Assembly: GCA_027456925.1 (NCBI GenBank)
Contig: DAIDTZ010000254.1
Location: 1 to 6,095, forward strand
Length of the DNA: 6,095 bases
Source: Nitrospirota bacterium
Lineage (GTDB): Bacteria > Nitrospirota > UBA9217
Direction of reading: 5' to 3'
The notes beneath the pieces are model-generated. The model did not search any database. It had not been told where the DNA came from and was given only the letters and a program-made list of their open reading frames with translations. Each line of letters opens with the position of its first letter. Within the stretch, counting starts at the first letter, position 1. The translations under genes were made by a program, and so were the position numbers. Below, piece after piece: positions 1-4,615 of this stretch.

Positions 1-334
1 CACCATAGGGCGTACCCACCACCTTGAGCGCAAGAGCAATATTTTCGAAAACCGTCTTGTGGGAAAGGAGTTTGTAGTCCTGGAACACGAACCCCATGTT
101 CCGCCGGAGGTAAGGAATGGTGGACGACTTAAGCCGGAAGGTATTGATGCCCTGCATGACGATCTGGCCCTCGTCCGCCTGTTCAGCGCAGAAAAGGACC
201 TTGAGCAGCGTGGTCTTGCCGGCGCCGCTGGGGCCGGTAACGAACACAAACTCGCCCTTGTCCACGATGAAACTCACATCGCGCAGGGCGGGAACGCCTT
301 CGTAATATTTGGTCACCCGATAAAGCTGGATCAT
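1..334 (-). CDS. ftsE: Cell division ATP-binding protein FtsE, N-terminal half (cut by window edge)
   Basis: ABC-type ATPase that, with the membrane protein FtsX, forms the divisome complex which activates periplasmic murein hydrolases. The 111 visible residues carry a Walker A motif GPSGAGKTT (about 34-42) and the Q-loop in GFVFQDYKLL (Q85), followed by TVFENIALALKV. The FQDYKLL plus TVFEN combination and the opening MIQLYRVTKYY are typical of FtsE rather than of LolD or other transporter ATPases. Signature motif, Walker B and H-loop lie beyond position 1; the family is about 220 residues long, so half is missing. The ATG at 334 is fixed by an in-frame TAA just upstream. Its only Shine-Dalgarno-like sequence, TAAGGA at 335-340, abuts the start with no spacer. 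The gene lies 43 bp downstream of the transketolase C gene, same strand, with no terminator visible between, so co-transcription is likely. ftsX would be expected next, outside the window. Confidence 0.9.
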   Translation of the reverse strand, partial: MIQLYRVTKYYEGVPALRDVSFIVDKGEFVFVTGPSGAGKTTLLKVLFCAEQADEGQIVMQGINTFRLKSSTIPYLRRNMGFVFQDYKLLSHKTVFENIALALKVVGTPYG

Positions 335-340
335 TCCTTA
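335..340 (-). promoter_or_regulatory. Unusually placed Shine-Dalgarno of ftsE
   Basis: On the minus strand TAAGGA is followed directly by ATG. AAGGA matches the anti-Shine-Dalgarno but has no spacer, which should make initiation weak unless translation is coupled to the upstream gene. No in-frame start lies upstream because the TAA within this site is an in-frame stop, and the next in-frame candidate, a GTG at codon 7, is too far for this site. Confidence 0.4.
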
Positions 341-377
341 AAACCAAGGGTCAAGCAGCAAGGGGCAGGGAACCTTG

Positions 378-1331
378 CTACTTGCTCTTTTTCCTCATCA
401 CTTCCTTGACCGCTGCGGCGATATCCTGAGCCGACATGCCGTAGTGCTTCAGGAGGCCTTCCTGGTCGCCGGAGGTCCCGAAGGTATCCTTGACGCCGAT
501 CCGCACCATCGGAACGGGTGAGGACTCCGCCAGCACTTCCGCCACGGCGCCGCCCAGGCCGCCGATGATCGAATGCTCTTCCGCGGTCACGATTGCGCCG
601 CACCGTTTGGCGGCTGCGATCACGGCATCGGCGTCGATCGGCTTGATCGTGGACATGTTGATCACGCCGGCATCGATCCCCTCGTTTTTAAGGATATCGC
701 GCGCTTTGATCGCTTCGGCGACCATGAGGCCCGCGGCAATGATCGCCGCGTCCCTGCCCTCGTTGAATACGTGGGCCTTGCCGATCTTGAATTTATAATC
801 CTCGCCGAAGAGGGTCGGCACTTTATTCCTGCCCACGCGTACGTAGCAGGGTCCTTTGTACTCCGCCACCGCCTCGATCGCCTGCAGCGTCTCGGGCCCG
901 TCGGCAGGAACGATCACGGTCATGTTGGGGAGCACGCGCATCAGGGCAATGTCTTCGACGGACTGGTGGGAGCCGCCGTCCTCGCCCACGGTGATCCCCG
1001 CATGGCTCGCGACGATCTTCACGTTCAGGTTCGGGTAGCAGACGGACTGCCTCACCTGCTCCCAGGCCCTGCCCGTGGCAAACACCGCGAAAGTGCTCGC
1101 AAAAGGCAGCTTCCCGGCAATGGAGAGCCCGGCGGCCGTGCCGATCATGTCCTGCTCGGCAATACCGATGTTGAAAAACCGCTCGGGGAAGGCCTTGGCG
1201 AATTTTCCCGTTTTGGTCGAGCCCGATAAATCCGCGTCGAGCACCACCACATCGTTCCGTTTTTTCCCGAGGCTGACCAGCGCATCCCCGTATGCATCTC
1301 GTGTCGCAACCTTTTGCTGTGCCTGACTCAC
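378..1331 (-). CDS. Transketolase, C-terminal subunit
   Basis: Second subunit of a two-gene transketolase (pyrimidine-binding and C-terminal domains). With the N-terminal subunit it transfers two-carbon ketol units between sugar phosphates in the non-oxidative pentose phosphate pathway, using thiamine diphosphate (TPP), in the cytoplasm. Visible marks: GIAEQDM (residues 56-62), where E59 is the family glutamate that activates the TPP pyrimidine; VGEDGGSHQSVED (115-127); and the C-terminal domain motif EEHSIIGGLGGAVAE (251-265). At 317 residues it has the usual length for split subunits. I chose the GTG at 1331: a GGGGG stretch lies 5 nt upstream and homologous proteins begin near this point. 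An ATG at 1397 would add 22 residues rich in Pro and Arg that are translated from the octamer repeat and look non-coding. 1-Deoxyxylulose-5-phosphate synthase is excluded because the domains are split and its longer domain order is absent. Confidence 0.93.
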   Translation of the reverse strand: MSQAQQKVATRDAYGDALVSLGKKRNDVVVLDADLSGSTKTGKFAKAFPERFFNIGIAEQDMIGTAAGLSIAGKLPFASTFAVFATGRAWEQVRQSVCYPNLNVKIVASHAGITVGEDGGSHQSVEDIALMRVLPNMTVIVPADGPETLQAIEAVAEYKGPCYVRVGRNKVPTLFGEDYKFKIGKAHVFNEGRDAAIIAAGLMVAEAIKARDILKNEGIDAGVINMSTIKPIDADAVIAAAKRCGAIVTAEEHSIIGGLGGAVAEVLAESSPVPMVRIGVKDTFGTSGDQEGLLKHYGMSAQDIAAAVKEVMRKKSK

Positions 1332-1351
1332 GTTAACCCCCAATAAAGTGC

Positions 1352-1439
1352 CGACAGGGTGACGCGGCGACGGGGCGACAGGGGGAAAAGGCCTCATGCT
1401 TTAATCCCCGCGTCTCCGTGTCTCCGCATCTCCGCGTCC
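1352..1439. repeat. Inverted pair of four-copy octamer arrays between the transketolase genes
   Basis: On the plus strand the left array reads CGACAGGG, TGACGCGG, CGACGGGG, CGACAGGG (1352-1383). The right array reads CCGCGTCT, CCGTGTCT, CCGCATCT, CCGCGTCC (1408-1439). The right-hand units reverse-complemented are AGACGCGG, AGACACGG, AGATGCGG and GGACGCGG, so both arrays are the same degenerate octamer (about NGACRCGG) in opposite orientation, 24 bp apart. RNA from either strand could fold into a long imperfect hairpin. It fills most of the 109-bp spacer between the two subunit genes. I see no T-run, so it is not a standard terminator. It may be a dispersed extragenic repeat or an RNA-processing or stability element. 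Confidence 0.7.
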
Positions 1440-1440
1440 G

Positions 1441-2283
1441 TTATTTACACACTGTTTCTTCCGACAATTCCTTCAATGCGATCTCGAGTTCGTCCTTCGA
1501 CGGCGTAGTTCCGTGGAATTCCACCTTGCCTTCGAAGACCTTCGAGCCTTTGCCCTTGACCGTGCGGCAGACGATCATGGTCGGTTTGCCCTTCACGGTC
1601 TCGGCCCGGTCGAGCGCGGCAACGATCTTCGCCATATCATGGCCGTCGATGTCCAGCACTTCCCAGCCGAAGGCGCGCCACTTGTCCGTGATCGGTTCAA
1701 CGCCCATCACCTTGGCGATCGGGCCGTCGATCTGGAGCCCGTTGTTGTCCACGAACGCGCAGAGGTTGTCAAGCTTGTAGTGGGCCGCGGTGATGGCCGC
1801 TTCCCAGACCTGCCCTTCCTGCAGTTCGCCGTCGCCCAAAAGGGCGTACACGCGGTTCGTCGTTTTGTCGAGCTTGTGCCCGAGCGCAATGCCGTTGGCC
1901 ACGGACAGGCCCTGGCCGAGCGAACCGGTTGAGATCTCGACGCCTGGAAGATACTTGCTGTCGGGGTGGCCCTGAAGCCGCGAGCCCAGTTTGCGGAGCG
2001 TGCAGAGTTCGGCATGCTCGATGAACCCGGCATGGGCGAGCACCGTGTACAGGAGCGGCGCGGCATGACCTTTCGAGAGAATGAAGTGGTCGCGTCCCTT
2101 CCAGTTCGGCTTCTTTGCGTCGTACTTCATCTTGTAGAAATAGAGCGCCGTCGCGATATCGGCGGAGGACAGGCTGCCGCCCGTATGGCCCGAACCGCAG
2201 TCGGTCAACATTTTCAGGATGTCGATCCTGACCCTCCTGGCTTTGTCCTTCAGCGCTTTCAATTGGTCTTCAGTAACCGCCAT
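1441..2283 (-). CDS. Transketolase, N-terminal (TPP-binding) subunit
   Basis: First subunit of the split transketolase; it binds the diphosphate and metal end of TPP and pairs with the product of the next gene. Key sequence: SGHTGGSLSS (31-40, H33), KGHAAP (71-76, H73), GSLGQG (120-125), the TPP/Mg motif GDGELQEGQ (150-158) ending in VDNNGLQIDG (178-187), and FHGTTPS (256-262). GHTGG in place of the GHPG common in one-chain bacterial enzymes is what I expect in split forms. Length (280 residues) is normal for the family. The ATG at 2283 is preceded by GGGAGGA with a 7-nt spacer, a strong ribosome site. The 136-bp gap upstream (2284-2419) holds an AT-rich stretch at 2301-2313 that could be a promoter, but no convincing -35/-10 pair; a T6 run on the minus strand follows only a weak GC-rich hairpin. 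The gene could therefore be read through from the upstream gene or start its own transcript. Confidence 0.94.
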   Translation of the reverse strand: MAVTEDQLKALKDKARRVRIDILKMLTDCGSGHTGGSLSSADIATALYFYKMKYDAKKPNWKGRDHFILSKGHAAPLLYTVLAHAGFIEHAELCTLRKLGSRLQGHPDSKYLPGVEISTGSLGQGLSVANGIALGHKLDKTTNRVYALLGDGELQEGQVWEAAITAAHYKLDNLCAFVDNNGLQIDGPIAKVMGVEPITDKWRAFGWEVLDIDGHDMAKIVAALDRAETVKGKPTMIVCRTVKGKGSKVFEGKVEFHGTTPSKDELEIALKELSEETVCK

Positions 2284-2419
2284 GCAGCAATCCTCCCGTT
2301 TATATTATGTATATCGACAGCGAGCGAATACGAATGCTCACGAATCAAAAAACGCCGGCAATCGGTCCGCTTTCTGCGATGTCCTCATGCGGGCGCGTTC
2401 TTAAGCGGATATTCCTTTG

Positions 2420-2884
2420 TTACTTTTCATTCCGCCCTTTCTGTTCCTGGGCAAGAAAGTTGAGTATGATATCGTCGAGGCTCTCTTCCTTCGCCTCTTC
2501 CCCGGCCGCCGCAGGCGCCGGCTTCGGAGCGGGAGCTTCTTTTGCCGGGGCAGGTTTGGGGGCCTGCTCTACCTGCGGCGTTGCTGCGGCCTTCGGAGGC
2601 GCCGGCGTGTACGTCGACTCATGGGGGGCGTTGTTGAGGTCCAGCTTGCCCTGCATGAGGTCGCGGATCATCTGCTTATGCTGCTCCATCATCAACTCAC
2701 GCACGACTTCATCGAGGCAGTCCGCCTTGAGGATATCGGAGTAACTCGTCTTGCGTGAAGCGAGGATTGCGCCCTGGAAGTAGAGGAGAGATGTTATGGA
2801 GGGGCTGTTGACTCCGCCGTCCTCGGTCTGTACGTGATAAATTTTCCCCTGGAATTTGAAGTCGGTGTTGTACCCGGTCAGCAT
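2420..2884 (-). CDS. Conserved protein of unknown function with Pro/Ala/Lys-rich linker
   Basis: I cannot assign a function. The 154-residue protein has three parts. Residues 1-85 form a compact domain opening MLTGYNTDFKFQGKIYHVQT, with predicted beta strands followed by a helical segment rich in charged residues and Met (about 57-82). From memory this opening recurs in hypothetical proteins of deltaproteobacteria and acidobacteria. Residues 92-130 are a low-complexity linker of Pro, Ala and Lys. The last 20 residues contain an amphipathic segment ESLDDIILNFLAQEQ (134-148), which looks like a short docking helix. There is no signal peptide or membrane segment, so it is probably cytoplasmic. 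The start at 2884 has no Shine-Dalgarno, but a strong -10 box ends 8 nt upstream, suggesting an almost leaderless mRNA. It is the first gene of the minus-strand block that continues with transketolase. Confidence 0.8.
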   Translation of the reverse strand: MLTGYNTDFKFQGKIYHVQTEDGGVNSPSITSLLYFQGAILASRKTSYSDILKADCLDEVVRELMMEQHKQMIRDLMQGKLDLNNAPHESTYTPAPPKAAATPQVEQAPKPAPAKEAPAPKPAPAAAGEEAKEESLDDIILNFLAQEQKGRNEK

Positions 2885-2892
2885 AGATGGTT

Positions 2893-2921
2893 ATTATACA
2901 AATCAAGACAGGAAGATGCAA
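2893..2921 (-). promoter_or_regulatory. Sigma-70-type promoter of the unknown-function gene
   Basis: Minus strand: TTGCAT (2921-2916), 17-nt spacer, perfect TATAAT (2898-2893). The expected transcript start, about 7 nt after the -10 box, falls at 2885-2886, one or two nucleotides before the ATG at 2884. The -35 box matches only 3 of 6 consensus positions, but the spacing and -10 box are ideal. Confidence 0.6.
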
Positions 2922-2931
2922 GCCTTTTTAC

Positions 2932-2960
2932 TTGACAGGAAAAGGACGTTAGTGTAATTT
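2932..2960 (+). promoter_or_regulatory. Sigma-70-type promoter of tRNA-Leu
   Basis: Plus strand: perfect TTGACA (2932-2937), 17-nt spacer, TAATTT (2955-2960). The predicted transcript start is a few nucleotides before the mature tRNA 5' end at 2970. The -10 box is weak (3 of 6) but keeps the key first, second and last bases. It is divergent from the promoter at 2893-2921, with only 10 bp between the two -35 boxes. Confidence 0.55.
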
Positions 2961-2969
2961 TGATTTCGT

Positions 2970-3056
2970 GCCGGCGTGGTGAAACTGGTAGACGCAGAGG
3001 ACTCAAAATCCTCCGGGGGCAACTCCATGTCGGTTCGATTCCGACCGCCGGCACCA
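2970..3056 (+). tRNA. tRNA-Leu, anticodon CAA
   Basis: Complete class II tRNA of 87 nt including an encoded CCA. The acceptor stem GCCGGCG (2970-2976) pairs perfectly with CGCCGGC (3046-3052), followed by discriminator A3053 and CCA. Anticodon stem GAGGA/TCCTC (2997-3001/3009-3013) closes the loop CTCAAAA, giving anticodon CAA at 3004-3006, which reads UUG. The long variable arm (3014-3028) and discriminator A fit leucine. T-arm GTCGG-TTCGATT-CCGAC (3029-3045) is perfect. It reads UUG leucine codons. No clear terminator follows directly. Confidence 0.97.
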
Positions 3057-3076
3057 TAACTTTCAACAACTGTTCT

Positions 3077-3104
3077 TTGTGCCGCGGGAAGGAATCGAAC
3101 CAGG
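3077..3104 (-). pseudogene. tRNA 3'-end-like fragment, inverted relative to tRNA-Leu
   Basis: The minus strand reads GGTTCGATTCC (3101-3091), an exact T-arm B-box and identical over 11 nt to the T-arm of the adjacent tRNA-Leu. It continues through CCGCGGCACAA, which resembles the acceptor end CGCCGGCACCA. By eye about 20 of the 24 positions starting at the B-box match the tRNA-Leu 3' end. The T-stem is not complementary (CCTGG against CCTTC) and no matching 5' acceptor half is found upstream on that strand, so it cannot be a functional tRNA. It could be the remnant of a lost tRNA, a tRNA-derived part of a mobile element, or a recombination scar. Confidence 0.4.
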
Positions 3105-3169
3105 GGGTATGGGGGAAGAAATTCCCCTATGCTTTAGGGGAGCTCGCGAGGGGGCCAGCCCCTTCGTGA
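3104..3169. other. Two strong adjacent hairpins with an alternative fold
   Basis: On the plus strand, 3104-3117 can pair with 3122-3135 around a GAAA tetraloop; the inner six pairs (GGGGAA/TTCCCC) are Watson-Crick, with several G-U pairs further out. Next, 3144-3154 pairs with 3159-3169 around CCAG (11 pairs, including the perfect 8-bp palindrome CTCGCGAG at 3143-3150 at its base). A third stem, TCCCCTA (3123-3129) with TAGGGGA (3135-3141), competes with the first. There is no U-tract, so this is not a classical terminator. It may be an untranslated RNA element, an extragenic repeat, or the 3' end of the tRNA precursor. Confidence 0.5.
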
Positions 3170-3258
3170 AGCGCGTGAGATATCCGACTACGCGCACCGT
3201 TTTCCTTCACTGTCACTGTGGCCGATTTCCTTCTCCTGCACTTCTGACGCGCACCTTT

Positions 3259-3280
3259 GACGATATCAGGACGATATCAG
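3259..3280. repeat. Perfect tandem 11-bp repeat upstream of the PAP2 gene
   Basis: GACGATATCAG occurs twice with no spacer (3259-3269 and 3270-3280), about one helical turn apart, each with a GATATC core. TTGACG at 3257-3262 with a weak TAAACC at 3281-3286 (18-nt spacer) would place the repeat inside a possible promoter spacer, so it could be an operator. It may equally be a chance small duplication, since GATATC is frequent elsewhere in the window. Confidence 0.45.
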
Positions 3281-3379
3281 TAAACCTCCAAAAGATCTGC
3301 TCCATGCCGCTGAACATCCTTGGGTCATGCCCATTTATCAGAAACCGGGGAGCGTCTGACTTTTAAGGGGTTCCTCCGT

Positions 3380-4045
3380 ATGAAATTAAAAAAGATCGTC
3401 GCAAGCTTTCCGATTGCCGCGCTGAGCATCGTCTTGAGTTACCTGGTTCTGGACGAGAGGACCGCCCTGTTCGTAAAAAAGCTGTGGATCTTCAATGAGC
3501 ATCTGACGCTTCTTTTCCTGGACATCCCGGATGTGCTGTTTTTCCTGGTTTGTCTTATTACGGGCGCAGCGTGGATCGCCTTTTTTTATCTCACCCGCAA
3601 GGGCATTTACAATAGGCAAACGCGGTTCTTTCAGCTCATTGCCGTCTCGGTCCCGCTTGCAAATATGGTGAAATCGCTTTTAAAGTACACTTTCGGCAGG
3701 ATTACCACGAGATTCTGGCTGCTCCATCCTCATGCCCGTGAGTTTCACTGGTTGCACGGCACGGGAAATTACACCGGGTTCCCTTCCGGCCACATGGCGG
3801 TCTTGACCGTCTTCGTTGCCGCCCTGTGGGTGTATTATCCGCGCCGCAGGACCGTCTACCTCTTTTTTCTGGCGGCGCTGGCGCTGGCGCTGATCGTGAC
3901 AAACTATCATTTCATCAGCGACATTATAGCCGGAGTTTACACCGGATTACTTGTTCATGGGGCAACCGATTCCTTCTTGACGTTTCTGCACAGATCGCGG
4001 GATAAAATCAGCAGGTATGATCAGCCGAAGCCCGCGGGCGGGTAG
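3380..4045 (+). CDS. PAP2-superfamily membrane phosphatase
   Basis: Integral membrane protein of 221 residues, probably removing phosphate from a lipid phosphate (phosphatidic acid, undecaprenyl pyrophosphate or lipid A type) on the periplasmic face of the inner membrane. Hydrophobic segments lie near 5-24, 48-72, 82-101, 139-153, 158-175 and 179-200. Motif 2 is clear: FPSGHM (134-139, H138). Motif 3 keeps the nucleophile and partner in YHFISD (H177, D181), but the usual Ser-Arg 6-7 residues upstream is Ala-Leu. Motif 1 starts with K102 and FGR (105-107), but the usual Arg-Pro is replaced by ITTR. The FGRxxTR, FHW and GFPSGHM pattern resembles a PAP2 subfamily I recall from proteobacteria, so the changes may be a subfamily trait rather than inactivation. 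I chose the ATG at 3380 because AAGGGG (3365-3370) lies 9 nt upstream; a longer frame from 3320 lacks a ribosome site and adds a hydrophilic stretch. The gene ends 33 bp from the convergent macro-domain gene. Confidence 0.85.
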   Translation: MKLKKIVASFPIAALSIVLSYLVLDERTALFVKKLWIFNEHLTLLFLDIPDVLFFLVCLITGAAWIAFFYLTRKGIYNRQTRFFQLIAVSVPLANMVKSLLKYTFGRITTRFWLLHPHAREFHWLHGTGNYTGFPSGHMAVLTVFVAALWVYYPRRRTVYLFFLAALALALIVTNYHFISDIIAGVYTGLLVHGATDSFLTFLHRSRDKISRYDQPKPAGG

Positions 4046-4078
4046 CGCTTCCCTCTCTCCCCGGGGATCGGCTGCAGC

Positions 4079-4615
4079 TCAGATCTTTTCAACCTCCTGC
4101 TTGAAAAATTCCCACGCTTCCCGGTCGAAGATGCAGAACTCCACAAGTTCAAGTGAAGTCTCCGGATGGCGTTTCAGGAACAATGCCGCCTCGCCGACAA
4201 GTATCGTCGCGCACCGGTCCTTGGGAAAGCCAAAGATCCCGGCGCTGATGGCAGGGATCGAAATGCTCCTGAGCTTTTTTTCCGTGGCAAGCGTCAGGAC
4301 GCTGTTGATCGCCCGTTTCAATTTATCGTCCTCGTCGCCCTCTCCCATCATCGGCCCGACAGCGTGAATAACGTACCGCGCCTTCAGGCTCCCGGCTGTG
4401 GTAATTGCGGCGCCCCCCACGGGAACATGGCCGATCCTGTTGCTCTCATCCTGGATGATCCGGCCGCCTTTTCGCACGATCGCGCCCGCGACCCCGCCGC
4501 CGTGCTGAAGCCGGCTGTTCGCCGCGTTCACGACAGCGTCCACATCACGCTCCGTAAGATCGGCTGAGACAAGGCGAATGGTACTGTTGTTGATCTTTTT
4601 TTCGACAGGATTCAC
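4079..4615 (-). CDS. Macro-domain protein (probable ADP-ribose or O-acetyl-ADP-ribose hydrolase)
   Basis: Single macro domain of 178 residues, close in pattern to the archaeal Af1521 and MacroD/YmdB types, which bind ADP-ribose and remove it from proteins or deacetylate O-acetyl-ADP-ribose. Visible: SADLTE with D19 at the adenine site, NAAN (30-33), HGGGVAGAI (38-46) for the distal ribose, VGGAAITTAG (66-75), YVIHAVGP (81-88) and PAISAGIFGFP (121-131) for the diphosphate loop. All binding-loop residues look intact, so it should be active. It is a stand-alone domain with no fusion. The start is the GTG at 4615: GGAGGT lies 5 nt upstream, and the preceding frame merely overlaps the acetyltransferase gene. 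The stop TGA of that gene overlaps this GTG (GTGA), implying translational coupling. Exact substrate cannot be read from the sequence. Confidence 0.92.
   Translation of the reverse strand: MNPVEKKINNSTIRLVSADLTERDVDAVVNAANSRLQHGGGVAGAIVRKGGRIIQDESNRIGHVPVGGAAITTAGSLKARYVIHAVGPMMGEGDEDDKLKRAINSVLTLATEKKLRSISIPAISAGIFGFPKDRCATILVGEAALFLKRHPETSLELVEFCIFDREAWEFFKQEVEKI

Larger units (their letters stand above)
3057..3379. other. Gene-free stretch between tRNA-Leu and the PAP2 gene
   Basis: I find no convincing coding gene in these 323 bases. Short open frames here have low-complexity Arg/Gly/Pro-rich translations, no ribosome site and no recognisable domain. What the stretch does hold is listed separately: a tRNA-3'-end-like sequence on the minus strand (3077-3104), strong hairpins (3104-3169), a tandem 11-bp repeat (3259-3280), and the ribosome site AAGGGG (3365-3370) of the downstream gene. 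Confidence 0.6.

Noticed and set aside
573..1229. Long plus-strand open frame of 218 codons
   Set aside because: Shadow of the transketolase C gene; its His/Gly/Arg-rich product shows no domain and the opposite strand has intact TPP motifs.
1332..1397. N-terminal extension of the transketolase C subunit from ATG 1397
   Set aside because: The extra 22 residues are translated from the octamer array, are Pro/Arg rich, and lie before the usual family start; GTG 1331 fits better.
2350..2419. Rho-independent terminator after the unknown-function gene (T6 run on the minus strand)
   Set aside because: The GC-rich sequence before the T-run offers only stems of about 3-4 pairs, too weak to call.
2878..3069. 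Minus-strand open frame of 63 codons across the tRNA
   Set aside because: It is the antisense reading of tRNA-Leu, a well-known source of false protein predictions.
3105..3169. CRISPR array or retron RNA
   Set aside because: No regularly spaced repeats, no reverse transcriptase or cas gene in the window; the structure is explained by simple hairpins.
3179..3184. Additional GATATC near the tandem repeat as a third operator copy
   Set aside because: GATATC occurs several times in coding parts of this window, and the flanks here do not match the 11-bp repeat.
3079..3366. Plus-strand open frame of 95 codons after the tRNA
   Set aside because: It starts in the tRNA-like fragment and runs through the hairpins; no ribosome site, low-complexity composition, and its opening is the kind of peptide produced by reading antisense tRNA sequence.
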